Assembly: GCA_964534325.1 (NCBI GenBank)
Contig: CAZHOR010000010.1
Span: 26,631-90,630, forward strand
Reading direction: 5' to 3'
Origin: JdFR-22 sp964534325
Lineage (GTDB): Archaea > Halobacteriota > Archaeoglobi > Archaeoglobales > Archaeoglobaceae
Length of the DNA stretch: 64,000 nucleotides
Within the stretch, counting starts at the first letter, position 1. Every line of letters begins with the position of its first letter. The position numbers were made by a program, and so were the translations under genes. The notes beneath the pieces were generated by a model that was not told the DNA's origin, did not search any database, and saw only the letters and a list, made by a program, of their open reading frames with translations. Below, one piece after another: positions 24,675 through 33,656 of the stretch.

Positions 24675-25592
24675 TTAACTGCGGCTGTTCTTCCACCATG
24701 ATGGTAGGAAAATTTTGGTGTAAAGGAACTTCATTATGTCTTTCTCAGTTAATATGCCCTCTATCATCTCTTCATCCTCACCAATCAATACTACTCCATA
24801 ATTCTTTTCAAGCATGACTTGTGAAATGTTAGCTATCCTGTCAAGAGGGTCACAAAATAATGGTTCCTTGTATGTGAGAAGGTCCGGATTCTTTAAAATA
24901 CTACCTACCGGCTCGTTTAATGCTTTTTCTGTCTTCCCCGTAGTTAACAAATCGAATGACTCTTCCGCAAAATATCTCAATATTTCTCTTGTAGTTATTA
25001 TCCCCATAAAGGCATCTTCGTCCATAATTGGAACTCTCCTGAATCCCTTGGAGATCATAGTTCTCATTACATCTCTAATACTATCGTTAGAGCTTGCTGT
25101 TAAAACGTTCTTGCTCATATAAAAGTTTACACGGCCCTTAAGCTCTGTATGAGCCGCCAAAAACTTCAAAACGTCCCTTTCTGTAAGGATCCCCACTATT
25201 CTTTTTTGCTCGTCAATGACAGGGCAGCCACCCACATCATTCTCAACCATCAGTTCCAGAGCATCCGGCCAGGTTTCAGTGTTCTTTACTGCAACTACAT
25301 TTTTTTCCATTATCTCTTCCACATCTATCTCTGCATTAACCGCTGCCGCTACATCTCCCCCATATTTCTCACTTACGAGCCTGTGTTTGCCGCTTAAGAA
25401 TTTTACGAGGTCTGTGGCAGAGACTATGCCCTGTAATTTCCCTGTCTCATCCACTACAGGAATCCTCCTGAAGTTGTGGTCAACCATGAATCTAAGGCAA
25501 TCTAACACCTTTGTTGCCTGACCTACAGTTATGACATTCTCTGTTGCCAATTCCATGACGTTTCGGGTTTCTTCGTATCTACTTTCTTCCAT
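24675..25592 (-). CDS. Protein with four CBS domains
   Basis: A 305-residue soluble protein built of four CBS motifs, each recognisable by its strand-helix pattern ending in G-I-hydrophobic-T/S-x-x-D/E: IVSATDLVKF (about 63-72), ILTERDVLKF (about 135), IITTREILRY (about 202) and ILTEKDIMKF (near the C-terminus). Paired CBS domains bind adenosine ligands such as AMP, ATP or SAM and regulate partner proteins. No catalytic domain is attached. It is convergent with copB, with three bases between the stops. ATG 25592 is used because GGTGATAG precedes it; the target protein is unknown. Confidence 0.85.
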   Translation of the reverse strand: MEESRYEETRNVMELATENVITVGQATKVLDCLRFMVDHNFRRIPVVDETGKLQGIVSATDLVKFLSGKHRLVSEKYGGDVAAAVNAEIDVEEIMEKNVVAVKNTETWPDALELMVENDVGGCPVIDEQKRIVGILTERDVLKFLAAHTELKGRVNFYMSKNVLTASSNDSIRDVMRTMISKGFRRVPIMDEDAFMGIITTREILRYFAEESFDLLTTGKTEKALNEPVGSILKNPDLLTYKEPLFCDPLDRIANISQVMLEKNYGVVLIGEDEEMIEGILTEKDIMKFLYTKIFLPSWWKNSRS

Positions 25593-25830
25593 TTCTATCA
25601 CCAATACCAAATTTAAATTCTATAAGTCTCTCACATTCTTATTTCTATTCACATCTCGACGATAGTACATCTCGATGATAGTTGAAAAATTCAAATATTA
25701 TTTTGGCGTTTTGGTATTTAAGGGGGTTGGTTTAGTGTTCTAAGGATAGTACTCCTGCGGCGCTTAGTGTGAGGATTACGGCTACTATTAGGGACAGGTC
25801 CTCTGGTAACATCGTATTTGACTACTTTAC

Positions 25831-26100
25831 CTAAAGACTCTTCAGTAACCCATTCCAAGTACCATCTTCTGTGAAAGTCTGTCCACTTCTTTTTACCTCT
25901 GGGTACTCCACACGAGAACCAGCCAGCAGTATGATCGAACCTATCAAGATTACCAGTATACCCAAAAAGAATTTTATCAGATAATCACCAAACTCGCCCA
26001 TAGTCTTCGCCACATGGGTCGCCAGCATGGCACCCACAACAGCGAATGTCGCGTATAGGGAACCGCTGCAAAAAACAGTATCTGGTTTTTGACCAAAATT
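25831..26100 (-). pseudogene. TauE/SafE-type transporter remnant (C-terminal fragment)
   Basis: This frame is open only from just after a TAA (26101-26103) to a stop at 25831. It reads GQKPDTVFCSGSLYA, a glycine-rich segment and a transmembrane helix (FFLGILVILIGSIILL), which resembles the last part of TauE/SafE sulfite-exporter-like permeases (normally about 250 residues or more). The upstream part of the protein and a start codon are missing, because the fragment runs directly into the ppcA promoter region. I regard it as a decayed gene. A short unrelated 26-codon ORF downstream (about 25737-25810) has no further support. Confidence 0.5.
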
Positions 26101-26131
26101 TTAAAAATCCACCAAATCTTAACGATTTAAG

Positions 26132-27592
26132 ATGATAAAAATACCCAAGTGCATGAGCACTCAGCACCCGGATAACGTCAACTTACCCTTCTTCGCCACC
26201 AATACGGAGCTGGGAGGGGAAGATGAGATACAGGAAGCCTACTATGCGTTCTCTCATCTGGAATGCGATGAGCAGATGTGGGACTGTGAAGGAAAGGAAG
26301 TGGATAATTTTGTGGTCAAAAAATTGCTGACCAAATACGAATCCTTCTTTGAAGAGAAAACCCTGGGTGATGACGTTTTCTTGACCCTTAGAGTCCCTAA
26401 TCCCACGGTAGAAAAGGCTGAGGCCAAAATCTTGCTGGAGACACTGGAAAGCATTCCCAGATCCTTTGACGCTGCCAAACTGTTTTATCAGAAAGATGTT
26501 CCTCCCATATTCGAAGTGATCCTTCCCATGACTGCTTCATATAAATCACTGGATAGGGTTTACCGGTATTATCATGATTTTGTGGTGGGCAAGCAATATA
26601 AACCCTTCAGAGAGGGTGACCTGACCATTTCGGAGTGGATTGGAGAGTTCAAGCCTGACAGGATAGATGTGATACCTTTGTTCGAGGACAAGGATTACAT
26701 GCTCACCGCTCACCAGATGATCAGAGAATATCTTCATGATAAGGACATAGAGTACCAGAGGGTTTTCCTGGCAAGATCTGATCCTGCAATGAACTACGGG
26801 ATTGTCAGTGCAGTCCTGTTGAACAAAATAGCTCTTCAAAGGTTGCATAGGGTATCGGAAGAGACCGGAGTGAAAATGTTCCCTATCGTGGGGGTTGGCT
26901 CTTGTCCCTTCAGAGGGAATCTTTCACCCACAAATGTGGATAACGCTCTCCAAGAGTATCCCAGCGCCCACACGTTCACCATCCAATCTGCTTTCAAGTA
27001 CGATTATTCTCCAGATGAAGCGAGAAGAGGTATCAGAAAGATAAGAGAGAGGAAAACAGGTTCTCCTCAAGAACTGGAGGAACAAAAAAGCCTGGAAATA
27101 ATATCCAAATACAGTAGAGAATATCGGAAACAGGTAACGGAGCTGGCTCCTGCGGTAAATAAGGTCGCCAGATTCGTACCCAGCAGACGAAAAAGAAAAC
27201 TCCACGTTGGTTTGTTTGGCTACTCCCGGAGTGTTGAAGGAGTTACTCTTCCCAGAGCGATCTCTTTTACTGCAGCTCTTTACTCCATCGGGCTTCCTCC
27301 AGAACTCCTGGGTTTGAATGCCCTGGATGAAGACGATTATCAGTTCGTTAAGGATACCTACGTGAATTTTGAGGACGATTTGAAGGACTCATTGAAATAT
27401 TTCAACCCGGACACCCCTTTCCTACCGGAGGAGCTTAGGACCAGCATAGACGAACTTCCCATCTATTTTGAACCAGATAATGAGCATAAGAGGGTTACAG
27501 ATATTATAGCGAATTCTATAAGGATGGGAGAGGTTGACGGGCTAAAAGAGTATGTGTTAAGAGCGGCGAGCTTGAGAAAATTTTTAGGATAG
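26132..27592 (+). CDS. ppcA: Archaeal-type phosphoenolpyruvate carboxylase
   Basis: A 486-residue enzyme that adds bicarbonate to phosphoenolpyruvate to form oxaloacetate, feeding the incomplete citric acid cycle in many autotrophic archaea. The N-terminal signature MSTQHPDN (about residues 8-15) and ARSDPAMNYG (about 212-221) are typical of the archaeal PpcA family, which is about half as long as bacterial PEPC. The gene opens at ATG 26132 with an AT-rich box about 28 bases upstream, in the space left by the TauE remnant. It is followed by a secreted protein gene after 50 bases. Confidence 0.93.
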   Translation: MIKIPKCMSTQHPDNVNLPFFATNTELGGEDEIQEAYYAFSHLECDEQMWDCEGKEVDNFVVKKLLTKYESFFEEKTLGDDVFLTLRVPNPTVEKAEAKILLETLESIPRSFDAAKLFYQKDVPPIFEVILPMTASYKSLDRVYRYYHDFVVGKQYKPFREGDLTISEWIGEFKPDRIDVIPLFEDKDYMLTAHQMIREYLHDKDIEYQRVFLARSDPAMNYGIVSAVLLNKIALQRLHRVSEETGVKMFPIVGVGSCPFRGNLSPTNVDNALQEYPSAHTFTIQSAFKYDYSPDEARRGIRKIRERKTGSPQELEEQKSLEIISKYSREYRKQVTELAPAVNKVARFVPSRRKRKLHVGLFGYSRSVEGVTLPRAISFTAALYSIGLPPELLGLNALDEDDYQFVKDTYVNFEDDLKDSLKYFNPDTPFLPEELRTSIDELPIYFEPDNEHKRVTDIIANSIRMGEVDGLKEYVLRAASLRKFLG

Positions 27593-27642
27593 CCGTATCT
27601 CTGTTACATAAGGTTTAAATCCTTTCAGTCAGATGGGGGGGT

Positions 27643-28866
27643 ATGAGGAGGTATATATTCTTAATTTTGGCAATTCTCCTTATACTGCTTGCCAGCGATG
27701 CGGTTGTAGCACAAATGGGACGCGGCGGTATGGGTCCAGGCGGTATGGGCCCAGGAGGAATGGGGCACTGGCAAATAGGACACAACATGTGGGAACAGGG
27801 ACAATCGATTAGGGCAGATCACAACTGGCGAGGGATGGGATTCATGCATTCCGCAGGGAACGCTTACGGTCACTATGTGACCTTCAATATCACTGAGGAA
27901 GGAAATGTTCTGTACTACACTATAGCCGGAGACTCACTGTTCAACGTAACCTTTGAACCGTTCGATTTCCAATCACAGACGGTCAGAGGCAGGAGTTCAG
28001 TAACCACCTTGGTAGGAGATAGTACAGTTGTCCAGCTCCACGATAACCCTGCAGGAGTTATAAACATTCTTCCCAGTGAAGATATTACCATCACATTTGA
28101 ACTGGCCGACTACGTGAACGCTTCACAGGAAGGAGAGTACGTAGAATTGAGAACACAGAACGTTACAGGATATGTGATAGGGACGGGAGATGTTGAGTTC
28201 GATCTGACAGATGATGAGCTTACTGTGGAAGCAGGACCGGAAAGTACCATTGTCTTTAGGGCTCCACCTGTTAACGTTCCTTCTTACGGGTTCATGCACC
28301 AGAGATACGCTCAAGAAATAGCTCAGAACAGGATCGGGCTGGAGGTGGCATTTGGTACCAACTCAACGTATGACGTGGTCAATTACTCCCCCAACATGCG
28401 CCTGGAATTACAGGAAATAAGGGAAGAGCGCATCAGGATGCAGGTGAACTCCACGGATCCTGAGGGAAGGGTCATATCCGTGAACCTGGATAACACCTCA
28501 CTGGAGATAAGAGAAGGGCAGAGGCTGAGGATCTACTATGATGAACAGCCTCTTAACTGCACAGACGATCCGGAGACCGTGTTGAACGGCACAGAACAAC
28601 CTCTATGCTGGGTATCACCAGTGCAGAACAGATCAGCAACATGTTTGATGTATATACCCAACTTCTCAGTGCACACCATCGACCTGGTAGCCGAAGAAGA
28701 AACGAAAACCCCCACACCATCTGAAACGGTGACCACCATGACAACCACTGAAGCACCACCAACCGAATCACCCACCGAACAACCAAGGATCCCTGGTTTC
28801 GAGATAGTAAGTGGAATAGCCGCTTTGATAGCCATAGCACTTATTTTCGTCCGGAGAAAAGACTGA
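27643..28866 (+). CDS. Secreted PGF-CTERM surface protein with Met/Gly/His-rich N-terminus
   Basis: A 407-residue exported protein. A signal peptide covers residues 1-23. The mature N-terminus has three near-repeats of GGMGPG followed by His-, Met- and Trp-containing residues (to about 75), which could bind soft metals such as copper. The middle is beta-rich with many NxT/S glycosylation sites. A Thr/Pro/Glu-rich spacer (about 350-383) leads to the PGF-CTERM signal: PGFEI at 384, a transmembrane helix and RRKD. It should be fixed to the cell surface by an archaeosortase. No known domain was recognised in the core. A TATA-like box lies 26 bases before the ATG. Confidence 0.8.
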   Translation: MRRYIFLILAILLILLASDAVVAQMGRGGMGPGGMGPGGMGHWQIGHNMWEQGQSIRADHNWRGMGFMHSAGNAYGHYVTFNITEEGNVLYYTIAGDSLFNVTFEPFDFQSQTVRGRSSVTTLVGDSTVVQLHDNPAGVINILPSEDITITFELADYVNASQEGEYVELRTQNVTGYVIGTGDVEFDLTDDELTVEAGPESTIVFRAPPVNVPSYGFMHQRYAQEIAQNRIGLEVAFGTNSTYDVVNYSPNMRLELQEIREERIRMQVNSTDPEGRVISVNLDNTSLEIREGQRLRIYYDEQPLNCTDDPETVLNGTEQPLCWVSPVQNRSATCLMYIPNFSVHTIDLVAEEETKTPTPSETVTTMTTTEAPPTESPTEQPRIPGFEIVSGIAALIAIALIFVRRKD

Positions 28867-28894
28867 ATAGGAAAACACTAAAAGGAATAATTGG

Positions 28895-28922
28895 AGGGCC
28901 TAAGAGCCCTATATTTTATTTT
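28895..28922 (+). terminator. Stem-loop plus T-rich tract after the PGF-CTERM gene
   Basis: AGGGC and GCCCT (28895-28899 and 28906-28910) can pair across a six-base loop. They are followed by ATATTTTATTTT. The position, 29 bases after the stop, fits a transcription terminator. Confidence 0.5.
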
Positions 28923-29054
28923 AAGTAGCTTTTCGGAGGCCAAGGTAAAAAATGTGTTTAATGGCCTAAATTTTCATTTTTGCCTATAATTTTTCACAAT
29001 GGCTAATTACGGTGAAATCGAATAATTATGTTCAAATTAGGGGGTGTTCATAGA

Positions 29055-29987
29055 ATGTTCAAGAAAAGTTATGTCATAATAGCCGTTATTGCGGTGCTAG
29101 TTATGACAGGGATGGTTTTAGCAGACTTTGGTAGTGGTATGAGCAATACTAAAGGAAAAGGCAAAGATATGGGAAACGGATTCGTCGGTGGTTTCAATTC
29201 AGTCCATGAAGACAAGTTGAAAGCCTACCAGAAAGAAGGTGGGGAGGTCAACTGGATCTTACCTGGTCCTAGAGAGTTAGATCCCGAGATCTTTGGTGAC
29301 GTTGAGAATCCATTAGGTTTTGAAGAAGGTATAGGTGTTCCCATTGGTGCCAGGGAAAATGATAGTGGAGGCAACTGGACTACTACTTCATTCCCAACTC
29401 CTTTCTCCGACAAATATGCTCCAGTATCTGGCTCATTTGATACCTGGATGGTAGATAAGACGCCCGTTGACCAGTATGATGGTTCAACCCCAGATTATGC
29501 TCAGGGAGTCTTCAAGTTCACCAGTCCCGACAGCAGCATGGAATACACTCTCGTCCTCAAACATGTCGCATCCAATAATCCGGAGAGTGCCCACCCGTTC
29601 CTTGGCGGCGTAGTGATTGATGGATGGTTACACGGGAAGACATCCGTAGGGACTAGATTAATGCCCACAGTTTATACATATGGTGCTTTCTGGGGAATAG
29701 CCGAACTCTGGGTGGATAATGGGACAGCCGAAAAATGTTACGACAATGTTATGCTGCACGTAATGATAACCGAGAACGTCAGAAATGACGATTACGAGCT
29801 AATGATAGACAGTGAACTGGAAGAAAAGAGGAAGAACAAAGGTTTGGGTATCGACACTCATGTAATGGTTCCACCAGGAGCAGTACCTGAGGATGCGAGA
29901 TACACTTTGCCCGATGACATGAAACAACCGTTCCTGCACATAATGTATGAGGATACAGATCTCAGAGGAACCGAGATCCTCGATTAA
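29055..29987 (+). CDS. Secreted protein of unknown function
   Basis: A 310-residue exported protein: basic N-terminus MFKKS, hydrophobic core (about 6-22) and a cleavage site after VLA. The mature part is Gly/Asp/Pro-rich with little helix, contains several aromatic residues and one cysteine (about 228), and has no C-terminal anchor, so it is probably released or bound to another surface protein. No family was recognised. ATG 29055 is used because GGGGGTG lies about eight bases upstream; the upstream in-frame codon at 29028 lies before that site. Confidence 0.65.
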   Translation: MFKKSYVIIAVIAVLVMTGMVLADFGSGMSNTKGKGKDMGNGFVGGFNSVHEDKLKAYQKEGGEVNWILPGPRELDPEIFGDVENPLGFEEGIGVPIGARENDSGGNWTTTSFPTPFSDKYAPVSGSFDTWMVDKTPVDQYDGSTPDYAQGVFKFTSPDSSMEYTLVLKHVASNNPESAHPFLGGVVIDGWLHGKTSVGTRLMPTVYTYGAFWGIAELWVDNGTAEKCYDNVMLHVMITENVRNDDYELMIDSELEEKRKNKGLGIDTHVMVPPGAVPEDARYTLPDDMKQPFLHIMYEDTDLRGTEILD

Positions 29988-30182
29988 AACTCTCTTATTT
30001 TATTTTTCATTCTGAGATATCTAGTTCCGCCGATATCTAGTTAGCGAACTTGCAATGTCAACACAGCTTCTCTAGCGTACTGAATAGTGTAAACCTGAAA
30101 TAAATCTACATACAAAGGGGGGTGAAGGGGGAATCATGAGGGCCATTAGAAATTATGATCCCCTCTCAAAAAATTTTTTAAA

Positions 30183-30200
30183 TTTTAGATTAATCTAAAA
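30183..30200. promoter_or_regulatory. 18-bp perfect palindromic operator of the dtxR-type gene
   Basis: TTTTAGATTAATCTAAAA is a perfect 18-base palindrome two bases before the GTG start of the DtxR-type gene. An AT-rich TATA-like box lies just upstream (about 30172-30182), so a protein on the palindrome would cover the transcription start. This is the expected place for self-repression by a dimeric metal-dependent regulator. Confidence 0.65.
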
Positions 30201-30202
30201 AT

Positions 30203-30787
30203 GTGGAACGTGTTGAAGAGTATCTGGAAGCGATATGGGATATTCAGAGTGGCGAGAAGAGGATGGTGAAGACCAACGACTTATCCAAGAAGCTCAATGT
30301 CAAGCCGTCCAGTGTGACCGAGATGCTTTCCAAGCTGAATGAGATGAAGTATGTGGAGTACCAGCCCTACTATGGAGTTTATTTAACGGAGAAGGGTGAA
30401 GAGTACGCTTGGAAGATCAAGAGGTATCACCGGATCTTTGAGACTTTTTTCAAGGATTTTCTGGAGATCGATGAGGATGAGGCCCACAAGCTGAGCTGTG
30501 AGCTGGAGCATCACGTTAACGACGCTGTTGCGGAGAAAGTATGTGGGGTTATAGCCAGCTCTGATTGCGAGATCTGTGAGGAGTGCACCTTCAATATTTA
30601 TCGGCTTTCGGAGGCAGAACCGGGCGCTTATGAGGTGATTTTCTCTCCTGCCGCTGCAGTCAAGATGGGAGTGAAACCGGGAACTGTCCTGGAGTTGAAA
30701 GATGACGGTGCGGTCAGCATTAGCGGTGAAGAATACCAGATATCCCCCAAAATCTCGTCCAAGATCATTGTAGAAGGAACCAGCTAA
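30203..30787 (+). CDS. DtxR/MntR-family metal-dependent transcriptional regulator
   Basis: A 194-residue protein with the standard order of the family: an N-terminal winged helix (residues 1-60; VKPSSVTEMLSKL is the recognition helix), a metal-binding dimerisation domain with the CELEHH motif (about 94-99), and a C-terminal FeoA/SH3-like domain (from about 127). A cysteine-rich strip in the middle (CEICEEC) is unusual and could add metal or redox sensing. It probably represses its own gene through the adjacent palindrome in response to Fe2+ or Mn2+. The GTG start at 30203 probably gives a leaderless mRNA. Confidence 0.87.
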   Translation: MERVEEYLEAIWDIQSGEKRMVKTNDLSKKLNVKPSSVTEMLSKLNEMKYVEYQPYYGVYLTEKGEEYAWKIKRYHRIFETFFKDFLEIDEDEAHKLSCELEHHVNDAVAEKVCGVIASSDCEICEECTFNIYRLSEAEPGAYEVIFSPAAAVKMGVKPGTVLELKDDGAVSISGEEYQISPKISSKIIVEGTS

Positions 30788-30815
30788 AAATCCTTGACTT
30801 AATCTTTCATATTGC

Positions 30816-31502
30816 TTAACCCTGGGTCTGGAGAGCTTCGCCTCTGACTGCTATCCCTGTGGCGAAGGAAACGGCGGATAGGCCGGTCTCCTTACATCTT
30901 TCGATTGCTGAGTCAAGTATGGCTGCCTTGGAGACCAGCAGAGGTATCCCTACTCGCACGCATTTGGCTACCATACCCTGAGATATCCTCCCCGATACGA
31001 GAAGGAACGTCTTATTCAGTTCGACTTTTTTCATTATTCCCGTCCCGATGGCTTTGTCGATGGCATTGTGTCGGCCTACATCGTAAGCTCTGACCACCAT
31101 ACCCTCCTTACTGACCAGCGCGGCGATGTGGTATCCTCTGGTCTTCTTATACTCTTCAGCCTCTAGATACTGGAGAGCGTCTCTGCATTCATCCAGTGTA
31201 AATCTCTCTCCTCCTCGGACAAGTGGAAGACTATCAACCGCGCTATAAATGCCTGGAGAGCCTGAAGAGCGCAGACCTAACTTCTGACTCTTTACGGGAG
31301 CATTAACATAAACCGTATTATCTTTCAATTCGATAGTGAAGTTGTTATCCTTGACCAGGCCTTCAGAGAGCAAAAAACCGGTCACCATCTCTTCCAGATT
31401 GCGGGGTGTGCATGATATATTGAAGCTCAACTCCCCGGCTACGATGGTAACCATGGCTTCTTGAGGGATTTCCAGTCTGTGGTCGATCTCTACTATGTCC
31501 AT
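30816..31502 (-). CDS. fdhD: FdhD-family protein lacking the cysteine-pair loop
   Basis: A 228-residue protein of the FdhD family, which passes sulfur to the molybdenum or tungsten cofactor of formate dehydrogenase. Conserved blocks are GFLLSEGLV (about 41-49), the C-terminal helix region ending GIAVRGEAL, and YDVGRHNAIDKAIG (about 140-153). The loop that in E. coli FdhD carries Cys121 and Cys124 reads LRSSGSPGI here, with neither cysteine. Sulfur transfer by the known route is therefore in doubt; it may only bind the cofactor. Formate dehydrogenase genes are not in the window. It follows the endonuclease V gene by 28 bases and may be in that operon. Confidence 0.85.
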   Translation of the reverse strand: MDIVEIDHRLEIPQEAMVTIVAGELSFNISCTPRNLEEMVTGFLLSEGLVKDNNFTIELKDNTVYVNAPVKSQKLGLRSSGSPGIYSAVDSLPLVRGGERFTLDECRDALQYLEAEEYKKTRGYHIAALVSKEGMVVRAYDVGRHNAIDKAIGTGIMKKVELNKTFLLVSGRISQGMVAKCVRVGIPLLVSKAAILDSAIERCKETGLSAVSFATGIAVRGEALQTQG

Positions 31503-31551
31503 AGTTACCAGATAAATGAACAATATTAAAATTTTACATCCAGTTCCAGTT

Positions 31552-32274
31552 CTACAGCCTCTTCTTTCGCGCCTCGGTGGCCAGCTCGTGGGCAGCTCTC
31601 ACGGGTTCAGGAAGCTTGTACCCTTTTAAACACTCTTTGGCGAATGACAGAGCGGTTTGAGGTGTTATGCGTCCTCCAGGGGATACGTAGATGGGTCTAC
31701 ATCTCTTACACGTCTTCAGTGCATATCCTATTAGCTCGCCCTCGTTCATCAGGGGTTTGCTCTCCAGAATTTCCTGAGGCTCTTCCACCTCCCCAAAAAG
31801 CCTCTTTTTGGTGATGCCGATAGTGGGTAAATCCGTTTTGACAGCCACATAACAGGCCAGACCGCATTTGCGGGGGTGAGCAATTCCGCTGCCGTCGACA
31901 ACTACCACCACCTTAGACTTATCAAGATCTTCGATAGTGGTGATTACTGCCCTCACCGCCCTCACTGCGGGCATGCCTTCTCTGAACATGAGGAAGGTGG
32001 GTATGTAGGGGAAAGTGACGTTCTCCACAGTTGTCTTACCTCTTACCGGCTCCAGAGAAGGGAATTTGAGGAGTGCGCATGCAGAGATGACTTTCTCTCC
32101 CACAAAAGACTGGTCCACCCCCGCCACATAATCAATTCTATTTACATCAAAGCCATCAGAAAGAACTACCTTCTCCGCCAGCTCCTGCTGAGACCTTCTC
32201 AACTCCTCCAGATCATAACCACCCTTTTCCTCTCCCCTTACCTTTCCAGTTCCTTTCCCCTTCTCTTTATTCAT
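31552..32274 (-). CDS. nfi: Endonuclease V
   Basis: A 240-residue DNA repair enzyme that cuts near deoxyinosine. Family motifs are present: VAGVDQSF with the catalytic Asp (about residue 54), FLMFREGMPAV (about 94), VDGSGIAHPRKCGLA with the second Asp (about 125-139), and GITKKRLFG. The first 17 residues are a basic extension rich in Lys and Gly. The gene begins 12 bases after the gatA stop on the same strand and is followed by fdhD, so the three may be transcribed together. Confidence 0.92.
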   Translation of the reverse strand: MNKEKGKGTGKVRGEEKGGYDLEELRRSQQELAEKVVLSDGFDVNRIDYVAGVDQSFVGEKVISACALLKFPSLEPVRGKTTVENVTFPYIPTFLMFREGMPAVRAVRAVITTIEDLDKSKVVVVVDGSGIAHPRKCGLACYVAVKTDLPTIGITKKRLFGEVEEPQEILESKPLMNEGELIGYALKTCKRCRPIYVSPGGRITPQTALSFAKECLKGYKLPEPVRAAHELATEARKKRL

Positions 32275-32285
32275 GGTGCCCCAGT

Positions 32286-33656
32286 TCAGGAGAGCTCTTT
32301 TTCCAGCTCGCCAGCGAAGTTGAGGATGGTGTTCTCGGAGAAATAATCTCCAATTATCTGCATTCCCACTGGGAGGGCTCCGGCATTTCCTACCGGCATG
32401 GATAATCCGGGCACACCCGCCATGTTAATGGGGACTGTGTTGACGTCCATTTTGTACATGGTGAGGGGGTCCGCCAGCTCTCCGATCTTGAATGCGGTGG
32501 AAGGCATGGTGGGGGATACGAGCAGATCATAATCCTTGAGGGCTCTGTGGAAATCGTTCTGGACCAGTGTCCTCACCTTAAGAGCCTTCAGGTAGTATTT
32601 GCCGTAATAGCCTGCGGAGAGGGCATAACTCCCCACCATTATTCTCCTCTTGACCTCATCTCCAAACCCTTCGGCCCTGACTTTAGAGAAATACTTGGAC
32701 CATGAATTGAGTTTGTCCAGCCCATGACCGTACCTCACTCCATCGTACCTTGCCAGGTTGGAGGATGCCTCGCTCATGGCTATGACGTAATAAGCGGCGA
32801 GACAGTATTTGAAGGATTGAAGAGATACTTCTCCTACTTCATGACCCATTGACCTTATGGTCTTCAGGGCTCCATTGAACTTGCCTGTGACCTCATCTGA
32901 GGCGGTCATCTCTTTTATGACCCCTACCTTCAGCTTCTTATCCTGCTCCCTGAACTGGAAGTCCTTACCGGCGTTGGTGGAGTCTCTTTTATCCTTGGTG
33001 GCAATAACTTCCATGAGCAGAGAAAGGTCACTGACGCTGGAAGCGATAGGTCCTATTTGCTCCAGAGAGTTGGCATAAGGTATCAAACCATAACGGGAGA
33101 CGAATCCGTAGGTGGGCTTCAACCCCACCGTCCCGCAGAAGCTTGCCGGACACCTGATACTGCCTCCAGTATCACTTCCCAGGGCAAGAACTGCTTCTTC
33201 TCCACCGATCACTGCTGCACTACCTCCACTGCTTCCGCCTGCAACCCTCTGAGGGTCATAGGGATTCCTTACCGGCCCAAAAAAGGAGGTCTCTGTAGTG
33301 GTGCCCATACCGAACTCATCCATATTGGTCTTTCCCACTATGATCGCTCCCTCTCGTTTCAGCATCTCCACCACTTGGGAGTCAAAGGGCGGGACATAAC
33401 TATGCAGAATGTTTGAGGCGCATGTGGTGGTGAGGTTTTTGGTAGTGATATTGTCCTTCACTGCTACGGGAACACCCGCAAGCCTCCCATTTAGGTTCCC
33501 TTTATCGTATTCCTTTGCCAGCTCCAGAGCGTTCTGCTCGTTCAGGGTTATGTATGAGTTTAGGTCACTACCCTTTATCTTATCCAGTAGGTTCGAGATC
33601 AGGTCCGAGGCTTTCTCGTTATCCAGTTTTTCTTTCCATTGGGAGACGGAGATCAT
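32286..33656 (-). CDS. gatA: Glutamyl-tRNA(Gln) amidotransferase subunit A
   Basis: A 456-residue amidase-signature enzyme. The catalytic Ser-Ser-Lys triad is visible as Lys67 region (AVKDNI), GGSSGGSAAV (about 141-150) and the serine in GSDTGGSIRCPA. GatA releases ammonia from glutamine, which GatB uses to convert Glu-tRNA(Gln) or Asp-tRNA(Asn) to the amidated form. Its ATG overlaps the gatC stop by four bases (33653-33656), so GatC and GatA are made in coupled fashion. GatB is not in the window. Confidence 0.94.
   Translation of the reverse strand: MISVSQWKEKLDNEKASDLISNLLDKIKGSDLNSYITLNEQNALELAKEYDKGNLNGRLAGVPVAVKDNITTKNLTTTCASNILHSYVPPFDSQVVEMLKREGAIIVGKTNMDEFGMGTTTETSFFGPVRNPYDPQRVAGGSSGGSAAVIGGEEAVLALGSDTGGSIRCPASFCGTVGLKPTYGFVSRYGLIPYANSLEQIGPIASSVSDLSLLMEVIATKDKRDSTNAGKDFQFREQDKKLKVGVIKEMTASDEVTGKFNGALKTIRSMGHEVGEVSLQSFKYCLAAYYVIAMSEASSNLARYDGVRYGHGLDKLNSWSKYFSKVRAEGFGDEVKRRIMVGSYALSAGYYGKYYLKALKVRTLVQNDFHRALKDYDLLVSPTMPSTAFKIGELADPLTMYKMDVNTVPINMAGVPGLSMPVGNAGALPVGMQIIGDYFSENTILNFAGELEKELS

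Noticed and set aside
25733..25812. 26-codon membrane-like ORF on the minus strand
   Set aside because: No ribosome binding site or promoter geometry, and it lies just downstream of a decayed permease; size is within chance.
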